Translations under genes and position numbers: made by a program
Notes under the pieces: model-generated
Told to the model about the DNA's origin: nothing
Databases searched by the model: none
The model's input: the letters and a program-made list of their open reading frames with translations, nothing else
In this document: in pieces, positions 18,270-26,662 of the stretch
Layout: every line of letters starts with the position of its first letter
How positions within the stretch are numbered: the stretch's first letter is position 1
Origin: Opitutia bacterium
GTDB taxonomy: Bacteria; Verrucomicrobiota; Verrucomicrobiae; Opitutales; Opitutaceae
Direction of reading: 5' to 3'
Length of the DNA: 58,009 bases
Assembly: GCA_947442255.1 (NCBI GenBank)
Contig: CANEVO010000010.1
Span: forward strand, 1 to 58,009

Positions 18270-21200
18270 ATGCCGGCTAAAGTTTTCCTTTGCCGCCGTT
18301 TCAGGGCAGCCCTCGGAGTTGCCGGTGGGTTCGTCGCTTTCCTGCTGCTGGCGTTGCTCACAGGGAGTTCGATTCGGGCGGCCGCGGCCGCCAAGGCTCC
18401 AGTCAATCTCGCGCAACTGCCGGCGCCGGTCCGGGGGCCGGTCGACTACGCGAAGGACATCCAGCCGATCCTCGCGAAGAACTGCTATGCGTGTCACGGG
18501 GCGGAGAAGCAGAAGAGCGGGTTGCGGCTCGATCGCAAAGCTGACGCGCTGCTCGGCGGCGATTCCGGGAAGATCATTCTGCCGGGCAAAAGCGCCGAGA
18601 GCATTTTGATTCACAACGTGGCGGGCCTCGATCCCGACACGATCATGCCTCCGGAGGACGAGCGGTTGACCGCGGCGGAAATCGGCAAGTTGCGCGCGTG
18701 GATCGACGCGGGGGCGGTCTGGCCGGACGACGCACCCGCGTCCGCGGGCAAGGACGCGCGCCATTGGGCCTTCAAGCCAGCGGAGCGTGCGTCGGTGCCG
18801 CGGGTGAAAGACAAGACGTGGATTCGCAACCCGATCGACGCGTTCGTGCTGGCGCGGCTGGAGAAGGAGAAAATCGCGCCGTCGCCGGAGGCCGACCGGC
18901 CGGCGCTGTTGCGGCGGCTTAGCCTGGATTTGCTCGGCCTGCTGCCCACCCCGGAGGAGGCGGTCGCGTTTGCGAACGACACGCGCCCCGATACCTACGA
19001 GCGCGTGGTCGACCGCCTGCTGGCGTCGCCGCATTTCGGCGAACGCTGGGGCCGGCACTGGCTCGACCTCGCCCGCTACGCCGACAGCGACGGCTACGAG
19101 GCCGACCGGCCGCGACCCTACGCTTATCTTTTCCGTGATTGGGTGATCGATGCGATCAACCGTGACCTGCCGTTCGACCAGTTTACGATCGAACAACTCG
19201 CGGGGGACTTGCTGCCCAACGCCTCCGACCAGCAAAAGCGCGCCACCGGGTTTCACCGGCAGACGCTGACGAATCGCGAGGGGGGCGTGGACAAGGAGGA
19301 GTTCCGCACCAAGGCCACGGTCGACCGCGTCAGCACGACGGGCGCCGCCTGGCTCGGCCTCACGGTCGGCTGCGCCGAATGCCACACCCACAAATTCGAC
19401 CCGATCACGCAGCGGGAATTCTACCAGCTCTACGCCTTCTTCAACAACGCCTCGGAAAAGGACATCCCGGCGCCGCGGCCGGAGGAACTTGCCGCCTACG
19501 AGCGGCAGATGAAAACGTGGGAAGCGAAAGAAACCGAATTGGAACCGGCCTTGCAGGCCTACCTCCAGGGCATCGTGGAGACGAAACTGCCGGAGTGGGA
19601 GCGCACCCTCAAGCGGCCGTCGGCCCGATGGTCGGTGCTGACGCCGCAGAAAGTCCTCCACTCGATCGAGGACGTCGACACGCCGCTCAAGGCCGGCAAG
19701 GACCACACCATTTCGTCGCGGCCGAGGGATCCGCTGCACTCGCGCTTCACGATCGAAACCAAGGCGAGCCTGCAGGGCGTCACGGGATTCCGGGTCGAAG
19801 TGCTGGACGAACCGGGCAAGACGGTGGGCTTGGGGGCGAAGGGCGATTTCGCGCTCTCGGAATTCACGGTGGCGGTGCGGACCGGCGACGGCGAACCGCG
19901 CAAGGTCGAGCTGGCCTCGGCCGAGGCGGACTTCGCGGTCGCGGGCGGCGAGGCCGCGAAGGCGATCGATGGCGAGAACGAAACCGGCTGGAGCATCGGG
20001 CCCCAGACCCATCGCGATCACGTCATCGTTTTTGCGACGAAGACGCCGCTGGATTTGCCCGCCGGCGCGACGCTGATCTTCCAGTTCGAGCACCACACCG
20101 TTGGCCTGATCAACCGGTTCCGCCTGGCGGCGACCACGTCTGCCGGCCCGCTGGAGCCCAGCACGCTGCCCGATGCGATCGGGGCGATTCTCGACACGCC
20201 GCGGGAGCAGCGAAGCGAAAGTCAGCACGCGGCCCTGCGCCGGTATTTTGGCGAACGCGTGGACGAGAAGGGCCGGGTACTGCGCGAGGGGATCACGGCG
20301 CACACGGCGAAGAAACCCAAGTTTCCGGAAACCACGGCGGCGATTCTCGAGGCGGAGGAGCGCAAGACCCACGTGCATACCCGGGGCGATTTTCTGCGCC
20401 CGGGCGACGAAGTGGAGCCGGCCACGCTCCGGGTGCTGCATCCGTTTCATCCGCGGGGCGACAAACCCGACCGGCTGGACCTGGCGCGCTGGCTGGTCGA
20501 CCCGGCCAATCCGCTGACGCCGCGCGTGACGGTGAATCACGTTTGGAAAAACCTCTTTGGCCGCGCGCTGGTCTCGTCGGTGAACGATTTCGGCACGCGC
20601 GGGGAAAAGCCGTCGCACCCCGAATTGCTCGACTGGCTGGCGGTCACGTTCGCGTCCACGCCCAACGCGCAACTCGGCCTCGGCTGGAGCCGCAAGGCGC
20701 TGATCAGGCTGATCGTGACGTCGGCCGCCTACCGGCAGTCGTCGGCGACCCGGCCCGAGCTGGTCGCCCACGATCCCAACAACGTACTACTCGCGCGGCA
20801 GAACCGCTTCCGCCTCGACGCGGAGAACGTCCGCGACATCTACCTCGCGGCCTCCGGCCTGCTGAATCCGGCCATCGGTGGGCCGAGCATGCGCCCGCAA
20901 CTGCCGGCGGACATCGCGGCGCTCGGTTACGCCAACTCGGTGAAATGGGAAGAGAGCAAGGGCGCGGAACGCTACCGGCGCGGGCTTTATATTTTTTTCC
21001 AGCGGACCGTGCCTTATCCGATGCTGATGACGTTCGACGCGCCGGACTCGAACACGACGTGCACGGCCCGCGAGCGTTCCAACACGCCGTTGCAGGCGCT
21101 GGCGCTGCTCAACGACCCGGTGTTTTTCGAATGCGCGCAGGCGCTCGGGTCCCGCGTGGCCGGCGAGCCGGTGCCCCCGGAGGAAAAGATGCGCCGCGCG

Positions 21201-21419
21201 TTCCGGCTATGCCTCACGCGGGAGCCCAGCCCGGCCGAGTTGGAGCGGTTGCAGCGGCTTTATTTCGGGCAGAAGCAGATGATGAAGAACCAGCCGGAGA
21301 ATGCCGCGCTGATCGCCGGCGAAGCCACGCCCGAGGCCGCCGACCGGGAGGAAAAGGCGACGTTGATCGCCGTGAGCCGGGTCATCATGAATCTCGATGA
21401 GTTTGTCACCCGCGACTGA
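18270..21419 (+). CDS. PSD1 / DUF1549-DUF1553 protein with planctomycete cytochrome c motif (copy 2)
   Basis: A 1049-residue exported protein; ATG 18270 is preferred over GTG 18264 just upstream. The signal segment is GVAGGFVAFLLLALLTGSS. The cytochrome motif C-Y-A-C-H is near residue 72, preceded by VDYAKDIQPILAKN. DUF1549 spans about 185-410 with C-A-E-C-H-T-H near 370, and DUF1553 occupies about 730-1030 (LDLARWLVDPANPLTPRVTV, RERSNTPLQALALLNDPVFF). The central linker lacks the discoidin-like domain of copy 1 and has a different beta-rich insert (FRVEVLDEPGKTVGLGAKGD). The two PSD1 proteins are therefore paralogues with exchanged middles. A DUF1501 gene follows after 3 bases. Confidence 0.9.
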   Translation: MPAKVFLCRRFRAALGVAGGFVAFLLLALLTGSSIRAAAAAKAPVNLAQLPAPVRGPVDYAKDIQPILAKNCYACHGAEKQKSGLRLDRKADALLGGDSGKIILPGKSAESILIHNVAGLDPDTIMPPEDERLTAAEIGKLRAWIDAGAVWPDDAPASAGKDARHWAFKPAERASVPRVKDKTWIRNPIDAFVLARLEKEKIAPSPEADRPALLRRLSLDLLGLLPTPEEAVAFANDTRPDTYERVVDRLLASPHFGERWGRHWLDLARYADSDGYEADRPRPYAYLFRDWVIDAINRDLPFDQFTIEQLAGDLLPNASDQQKRATGFHRQTLTNREGGVDKEEFRTKATVDRVSTTGAAWLGLTVGCAECHTHKFDPITQREFYQLYAFFNNASEKDIPAPRPEELAAYERQMKTWEAKETELEPALQAYLQGIVETKLPEWERTLKRPSARWSVLTPQKVLHSIEDVDTPLKAGKDHTISSRPRDPLHSRFTIETKASLQGVTGFRVEVLDEPGKTVGLGAKGDFALSEFTVAVRTGDGEPRKVELASAEADFAVAGGEAAKAIDGENETGWSIGPQTHRDHVIVFATKTPLDLPAGATLIFQFEHHTVGLINRFRLAATTSAGPLEPSTLPDAIGAILDTPREQRSESQHAALRRYFGERVDEKGRVLREGITAHTAKKPKFPETTAAILEAEERKTHVHTRGDFLRPGDEVEPATLRVLHPFHPRGDKPDRLDLARWLVDPANPLTPRVTVNHVWKNLFGRALVSSVNDFGTRGEKPSHPELLDWLAVTFASTPNAQLGLGWSRKALIRLIVTSAAYRQSSATRPELVAHDPNNVLLARQNRFRLDAENVRDIYLAASGLLNPAIGGPSMRPQLPADIAALGYANSVKWEESKGAERYRRGLYIFFQRTVPYPMLMTFDAPDSNTTCTARERSNTPLQALALLNDPVFFECAQALGSRVAGEPVPPEEKMRRAFRLCLTREPSPAELERLQRLYFGQKQMMKNQPENAALIAGEATPEAADREEKATLIAVSRVIMNLDEFVTRD

Positions 21420-21422
21420 ACC

Positions 21423-22922
21423 ATGAAGCCCGACTTTGATCCCGCGGAACTCATCCGCACGACCCGGCGGAGCTTCCTGTCCACGAGCGCGAGTGGCATC
21501 GGCACGCTCGCCCTCGCGTCGCTCTTGAAGGAAAACGGCCTGCTGGCGGCGGAAGGCAAACCCGGTGCCGCGGTGGTGAATCCACTGATGCCCAAGGCGC
21601 CCCACTTTGCGCCGAAGGCGAAAAATTGCATCTGCATCTTCATGGAGGGAGCGCCGAGCCAGATGGATCTGTTCGATCCGAAGCCGAAGCTCAACGAGAT
21701 GAACGGCCAGAAGCTGCCCGACTCGATGCTAGAGAAAGTGCGCTTCGCTTTCATCCAGAAGGAAGGCGCGCGACTCCTTGGCAGTCCGCGAACCTTCACC
21801 CGTTACGGCCAGTGCGGGATGGAATTGTCCGATCTGCTGCCGCACATCGGTTCGTGCGCGGACGACATTGCGCTGATCCGCTCGATGCACACGGACCAGT
21901 TCAACCACCATCCGGGTCAGTTGCTGATGAACTGCGGCTCGGCGATGTTTGGCCGGCCGAGCGTGGGTTCATGGCTCAACTACGGGCTGGGCAGCGAAGC
22001 GAAGGACCTGCCGGGCTACGTGGTGCTGACGGCGGGCCGCGGCACCAGCGGCGGCGCGTCGAACTGGACGAGCGGCTTCCTGCCCTCGACGTATGCCGGG
22101 GTGCTTTTCCGCAATCAGGGCGATCCGGTCCTGAACCTGAGCAACCCACCGGGCATCACGCCGGAAATGCAGCACTACGGGCTGACGGCGCTGAGCGATT
22201 TGAACGACCTGCGCTTCCAGCAGGTCGGCGACCCGGAAATCGCGAGCCGCATCAGCCAGTATGAACTCGCGTTCCGCATGCAGAGCGCCGCACCCGAGCT
22301 GATGGATTTGTCGCAGGAGCCGAAGTCCATGCTCGACGCGTACGGGATCGACCGTTTCGAACCGGACATCAAGGCGAGCCGCGGCGGCGGCAAAGGGCAG
22401 TTCAAGGCCTTCTCGACGAATTGCCTGCTGGCACGACGGCTCGTGGAGCGCGGCGTCCGCTTTGTGAATGTTTTCCACGCCTCGTGGGATCACCACAGCA
22501 ACCTCGATGCGGAGCTGAAGCACAACTGCCTCATGGCCGACCAGCCGATCGCCACGCTGGTGAAGGATCTCAAGGCGCGGGGCCTGCTCGACACGACCCT
22601 GGTCATCTGGGCCTCCGAGTTCGGGCGCACGCCCCTCGGGGAGAATCGTGTCGGCCGGCCCGGGGTGACCGGGCGCGATCATCATCCGTTTGCGTTCAGC
22701 CTCTGGATGGCGGGCGGCGGCATCAAGGGTGGTCAGGTCATCGGCGAAACCGACGACATCGGCTGGAACATCGTGCGGGATCCGATCCACGTAAACGATC
22801 TGCACGCCACGATTCTCCGGCTCTTCGGCCTCGACCACACGAAGCTGACCTATCGCTTTCAAGGCCGCGACTTCCGGCTTACCGACGTCGCCGGCAAAGT
22901 GGTGGACAAGCTGATGACGTGA
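21423..22922 (+). CDS. DUF1501 Tat-exported sulfatase-like protein (copy 2)
   Basis: A 499-residue paralogue of the 16.6 kb gene. The twin-arginine signal is IRTTRRSFLSTSASGIGTLA. DUF1501 motifs follow in order: CICIFMEGAPSQMDLFDPKP, DQFNHHPGQLLMNCGSAMFG, LVIWASEFGRTPLGENR and GRDHHPFAFSLWMAGGG. It has a small glycine/lysine-rich insert near residue 320 (KASRGGGKGQFKAF) that copy 1 lacks. The start lies 3 bases after the PSD1 stop, so translation is probably coupled. The gene ends about 40 bases from a convergent oxidoreductase gene. As for copy 1, the fold is hydrolase-like but the reaction is unknown. Confidence 0.9.
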   Translation: MKPDFDPAELIRTTRRSFLSTSASGIGTLALASLLKENGLLAAEGKPGAAVVNPLMPKAPHFAPKAKNCICIFMEGAPSQMDLFDPKPKLNEMNGQKLPDSMLEKVRFAFIQKEGARLLGSPRTFTRYGQCGMELSDLLPHIGSCADDIALIRSMHTDQFNHHPGQLLMNCGSAMFGRPSVGSWLNYGLGSEAKDLPGYVVLTAGRGTSGGASNWTSGFLPSTYAGVLFRNQGDPVLNLSNPPGITPEMQHYGLTALSDLNDLRFQQVGDPEIASRISQYELAFRMQSAAPELMDLSQEPKSMLDAYGIDRFEPDIKASRGGGKGQFKAFSTNCLLARRLVERGVRFVNVFHASWDHHSNLDAELKHNCLMADQPIATLVKDLKARGLLDTTLVIWASEFGRTPLGENRVGRPGVTGRDHHPFAFSLWMAGGGIKGGQVIGETDDIGWNIVRDPIHVNDLHATILRLFGLDHTKLTYRFQGRDFRLTDVAGKVVDKLMT

Positions 22923-22961
22923 CGGCCGGCGCGGGGTGAACCGCGCTGCATCCGCCGATCG

Positions 22962-24041
22962 TCAGGTTACCGGCAGCCCGCTCGCGAGCAGGACGGTTTC
23001 CTGCACGGCGAGGTCATGCGCGGGAGTCCAGGCGGGCTTTTTCTCGCCGCGAACGCACTGCGCGAAATCGGCGAGTTGGGCTTGGTAACGGGGAGGGTCC
23101 GGAAAGGTCACGTTTTGATAACCCGTCTTGAAGCCGCCGCGGGGCTGCGCCAGCGCGAGGCGCAGGGCGCTGGGTTCCAGCGGCTGGATGTCCGCCGTGC
23201 CGCCGTCGCCGCAGACCACGAACTGCCGCCGCACCTTGCCTTCCACTTCCAGCAACGTGCTGCGGAGGTTCACGATGACGCCCGGGTATTCGAGCACGGC
23301 GAGCTGGTTGTCGAGAAAGTCGTCCTGGTATTGCCCCGAATGACGTCCATGGGTCGTCACCTTGTCCGGCTTGCCGAGCATCGTGAGGGTCGCATCGATC
23401 AGGTGGCAGCCCAGCTCGAACATCATCCCGCCGCGATACGGCAGCAGCTTGTTTCGTTCCGCGACAGGGACCGCCTTGCTCATGACCGACTCGATGGAAA
23501 AGAGCTTTCCCAGCCAGCCTTCGCGCACGGCGCGGAAACAAAGCTCAAAGGCCGGGTTGTAGCGGAACATGTAGCCCATCTGCACGGTGAGCCCCTGCCG
23601 CGTGGCGTCGTCGAGCAGTCGGCGAAACTGCGGGAGCGATTCGCCGGCCGGCTTGTCGAGGTGAAGGTGCGCGCCGGCGGCCACGCAGTGAGCGCCGACG
23701 GAGAGCAGATCCTTGACCTCGGTTTCGACCACCACGGCCTGCAGCCCCTTCGTGTTCAGCAGCTGCTCCTCGGTGAGCCACGGTAGGCCCTGGTAGTCTT
23801 TGCGTTGGGCGGCGGTCCGGCGGAGGCGTTCGTCGGACTCGACCACGCCAACGACCTCGTAATCCGGCGACCGGCGGAGCGTGGCGAGCTTGCCGTCGGC
23901 GTGGGCGTGACCGGTGCCGATCTGGCCAACCCGGATTCGCGGTTTGCTCCCGGCGGCGCGGACGGAGTGCGTGGCGGCGATCGCACCGGTCGCAAGCAAA
24001 CCGGCCTGACCGAGGGTGGAGATAAATTCCCGGCGGTGCAT
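22962..24041 (-). CDS. Tat-exported Gfo/Idh/MocA-family oxidoreductase
   Basis: A 359-residue protein with a twin-arginine start (MHRREFISTLGQAGLLATGA). The dinucleotide fold begins at RIRVGQIGTGHAHADGKLAT and continues with YEVVGVVESDERL. The usual E-K-P is D-K-P here (AHLHLDKPAGESLPQF, about residue 134), so the catalytic lysine is kept while the acid is shortened. GGMMFELGCHLIDATLTMLG is the second-domain motif with the conserved His. It is shorter than the 3.9 kb oxidoreductase and only distantly similar to it. It converges on the second DUF1501 gene. The substrate is unknown. Confidence 0.85.
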   Translation of the reverse strand: MHRREFISTLGQAGLLATGAIAATHSVRAAGSKPRIRVGQIGTGHAHADGKLATLRRSPDYEVVGVVESDERLRRTAAQRKDYQGLPWLTEEQLLNTKGLQAVVVETEVKDLLSVGAHCVAAGAHLHLDKPAGESLPQFRRLLDDATRQGLTVQMGYMFRYNPAFELCFRAVREGWLGKLFSIESVMSKAVPVAERNKLLPYRGGMMFELGCHLIDATLTMLGKPDKVTTHGRHSGQYQDDFLDNQLAVLEYPGVIVNLRSTLLEVEGKVRRQFVVCGDGGTADIQPLEPSALRLALAQPRGGFKTGYQNVTFPDPPRYQAQLADFAQCVRGEKKPAWTPAHDLAVQETVLLASGLPVT

Positions 24042-24161
24042 GCACTACCTTCCGCTTCTTTGGGGCCGCAAAGCAATCCCTTGCTCGGTTGCGGTCGGCG
24101 ACCTAGCGGGGAGTGGTTGCGATTGCCGCGGCGGGGGCGCCGCGGCTCCAGCCGACAGGTG

Positions 24162-26657
24162 CTACCGCCAGAGCGCGACGACTTCGTCTTTCCGCACCCA
24201 GCCGGTCTGGCCGTTTTCGAAGGAGAGTCGCAGCCAGCCGAGAAAAGTCTGGTCGGCGATCGCGAGCGAACCGGCGGGGAGTGCCGTCGTCTTTTGCGCT
24301 GTGTCGGCTTCGGTCGGGATCGACCGCAGGGTGCCGGCGCGGGCGACGAGCACGGCCTGATCGTTGGCCGTGATCCCGTAGGCGAGGAGCCCGGTCGTTG
24401 CGATCGTGCCGAAGCCGAGGCCGGCGATGAGCAGAACGGTGGCCCAGCCGTAGACGGCGCGTGATTTGCGGCCGTAGGCGTTGAACAACATCCCGCTGAA
24501 GGCGGCGGCGATGCCGAAGGCGGCGGCGATGATCACGAATTGCCAGCTGGCGGGCGAGGCGGCGCGGGCGAGCGATTGAACGGGGCCCGGGGCAAGGAAA
24601 GTGGCCAGGGCGGCGGGCGTGAACCCGGCCTTTTCGCACGCCAGCGCGAGGTGCCAGCGCACCGACGGGTGGGCGGGATTCTGCACGAAGGCGGCCGTCG
24701 CGTGGCCGGCGGCGTCACCGGCTTTCTCCTGCTGCGAAAGGGCGAGGGCGAGATTGTGGCGCGCGATCCAGTCGGTCGGCCGGGTCGCCAGCGTGCCGCG
24801 CCAGGATTTTTCCGCAGCGGCAAAATCGCCGCGGCGATACGTGGCCGTTCCGTCCTCGGCCGCGCGGAGCACGGGGAGCGAGGCGGCCGCCAGCACCGCG
24901 ACCAGCGCGGCGAACGGCATCAAGTTGCGGCGGAGGAAGAGCCGGAGCGGATTGAATCCCCGCACGGGTTTGGCGGCGAGGGCGGTCTCGGCCCGGGACA
25001 CCCAGTCGACGGGCAGCGTGGCGTCGGCGCCGTAGAGGGCGCGGTCCGCTTCCGTCCAGAGCGCGGACCAGGCGGCGTCCGGCAGGGCGGTGGGAGGTGG
25101 CGCGGCGTGGGCGATTTGCCAGAGTACGGTGGCGTCGTGCTGCCAGGCGAGAAGCAGCGCCGGTCGTTCCGCCTGGGGCGCGGGTTGCAACCGGGCCAGG
25201 GTCGCGGCCAGCCGCGCGCGGGCTTCACGCCGCGGCCGCAGGGGGTCGGTTTGTTTCGCCTGTCGCAGGGCCAGCCAGATCCAGCAGGCGAACAACCCCA
25301 CGGCGGGTGTCACCAGCCAGGCGACAAACGTGATCGCGGTCATCGGTCGCATCGCTTCCGCCGTGCCGGCCAGCGGATCGCGCGGGATGCCGGCCGGCGG
25401 TGGCGGTGCGGCGGGCGGCGGAGGACGGTTCGCCCGGGTTTCGGGGGCGACCGCGGGCGTGGCCGCCGGTGCGCTCAGGTTGAATTGCGGCCCGGCCGCC
25501 GCGCCGATGACGACGGTGGTGCGCGGAGTCCGGGCGGTTTTATAGTCGCCGGACTTCGGATCGAAATAAACGAACTCGACCGGCCCGAGTACGTAATTGC
25601 CGGCCTTGCCGGGCACCAGCACGACGTCCTCGGTGAGGGTGGCGTCGAAGATTTTTCCCTCGGCGGCGGTGCGCTTGGCCTTCGGTTGCACGACTTGGAA
25701 ATCGTTCGACACGATGCGGGACGGCAGCCCGGCGATGTCCGGCCAGTTGGCTGCGCCGCTGAGTTCGAGGGTCCAGGTGATGGGCTCGCCGACCGTGGCT
25801 TTTTCGGGGACGACTTTCGAAACGAGTTTGAACTGGCCGACGGCGCCGCCAAAGCCCGCGGGCGCCTTGGGTAGGGCCTTGACCTCGAGGGTCGGGGTGT
25901 TGCTGGTGATGGAATACTGGTCGTATTGCCGCTGCTGGAAAAATCCGAAGCCACTCACGCCGACGCTCAGGTTCACGATGTGCGTGGCGGCGTTGATATT
26001 GAAGCGACCCGGCGAGCGGGCGAGGGCGCGGGAACGATAGGTGAAGCCCGTATGCTGATCGCCGCCGCTGGTGTACTCGACCTGTTGCGGATCGGACCAC
26101 GATTCCGCAATCAACGGATCGGGCGTCCAGTCGAACCCGCGGGTGAATTGCGGATAGTAACTGCGGGCGGCCCCGACGCTGGCAGTGAGTTCGAAGACCT
26201 CGCCCGCCCAGACCGAGGCGGGCGCGACGGTGATCCGGGCGGCGGCGGCGTCGCTCAAGGACGTGCCGGAACGGCCGACGGTGGCGGTGCCGGGGTCGAA
26301 GCGGGCGGCGGGCACGCGGAGGTTGCCCTTGTTGGTCTCGACGGTGAAGGCGGGGATCTCGACCCGCTGGTTTTTCGTCAGGGCCGCGGCGAACGTGAAG
26401 GTTTCCGAAACCGTCATGGAGCCGTTGACGATCGAGGTGTTCGAGCCCTTGCCGTAAAGCTGCAGCGTCAGGCCGTCGACTTTCGGCGGAACGGGTTCGT
26501 CCTTCGGTGCGCAGTTCTCGAAGACGAGGCGCAGCGCCGTGCTCTGCCCCACGGGGAGCGAGCCGCCGGGCGGATCCCAATGCACCGATTGGGCGCGCAG
26601 CGCGGTGACGCCCGGCAGGGCGAAGAACGACAGGAATGCGAGACAGACGAGACGCAT
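24162..26657 (-). CDS. BatD-BatE-like fusion protein (aerotolerance operon)
   Basis: A protein of about 831 residues; ATG 26657 is preferred to an upstream TTG. A signal peptide (MRLVCLAFLSFFALPGVTAL) precedes a BatD region (about residues 20-390) rich in beta structure (GLTLQLYGKGSNTSIVNG). A proline-rich linker and a membrane helix follow near 430-460. The C-terminal third is unlike BatD alone: a membrane helix near 610, TPR-like helices (WIARHNLALALSQQEKAGDA), two more membrane helices, and a terminal SH3-like segment (LGWLRLSFENGQTGWVRKDE). TPR plus SH3 is the BatE layout, so this looks like a BatD-BatE fusion. It is the last gene of the moxR-bat operon and starts 5 bases after the preceding stop. 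Confidence 0.8.
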   Translation of the reverse strand: MRLVCLAFLSFFALPGVTALRAQSVHWDPPGGSLPVGQSTALRLVFENCAPKDEPVPPKVDGLTLQLYGKGSNTSIVNGSMTVSETFTFAAALTKNQRVEIPAFTVETNKGNLRVPAARFDPGTATVGRSGTSLSDAAAARITVAPASVWAGEVFELTASVGAARSYYPQFTRGFDWTPDPLIAESWSDPQQVEYTSGGDQHTGFTYRSRALARSPGRFNINAATHIVNLSVGVSGFGFFQQRQYDQYSITSNTPTLEVKALPKAPAGFGGAVGQFKLVSKVVPEKATVGEPITWTLELSGAANWPDIAGLPSRIVSNDFQVVQPKAKRTAAEGKIFDATLTEDVVLVPGKAGNYVLGPVEFVYFDPKSGDYKTARTPRTTVVIGAAAGPQFNLSAPAATPAVAPETRANRPPPPAAPPPPAGIPRDPLAGTAEAMRPMTAITFVAWLVTPAVGLFACWIWLALRQAKQTDPLRPRREARARLAATLARLQPAPQAERPALLLAWQHDATVLWQIAHAAPPPTALPDAAWSALWTEADRALYGADATLPVDWVSRAETALAAKPVRGFNPLRLFLRRNLMPFAALVAVLAAASLPVLRAAEDGTATYRRGDFAAAEKSWRGTLATRPTDWIARHNLALALSQQEKAGDAAGHATAAFVQNPAHPSVRWHLALACEKAGFTPAALATFLAPGPVQSLARAASPASWQFVIIAAAFGIAAAFSGMLFNAYGRKSRAVYGWATVLLIAGLGFGTIATTGLLAYGITANDQAVLVARAGTLRSIPTEADTAQKTTALPAGSLAIADQTFLGWLRLSFENGQTGWVRKDEVVALWR

Positions 26658-26662
26658 GGGTG

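Noticed and set aside
18219..20771. An 850-codon minus-strand frame opposite the second PSD1 gene
   Set aside because: It has no family-like motif and is the complement of a gene with cytochrome, DUF1549 and DUF1553 motifs.
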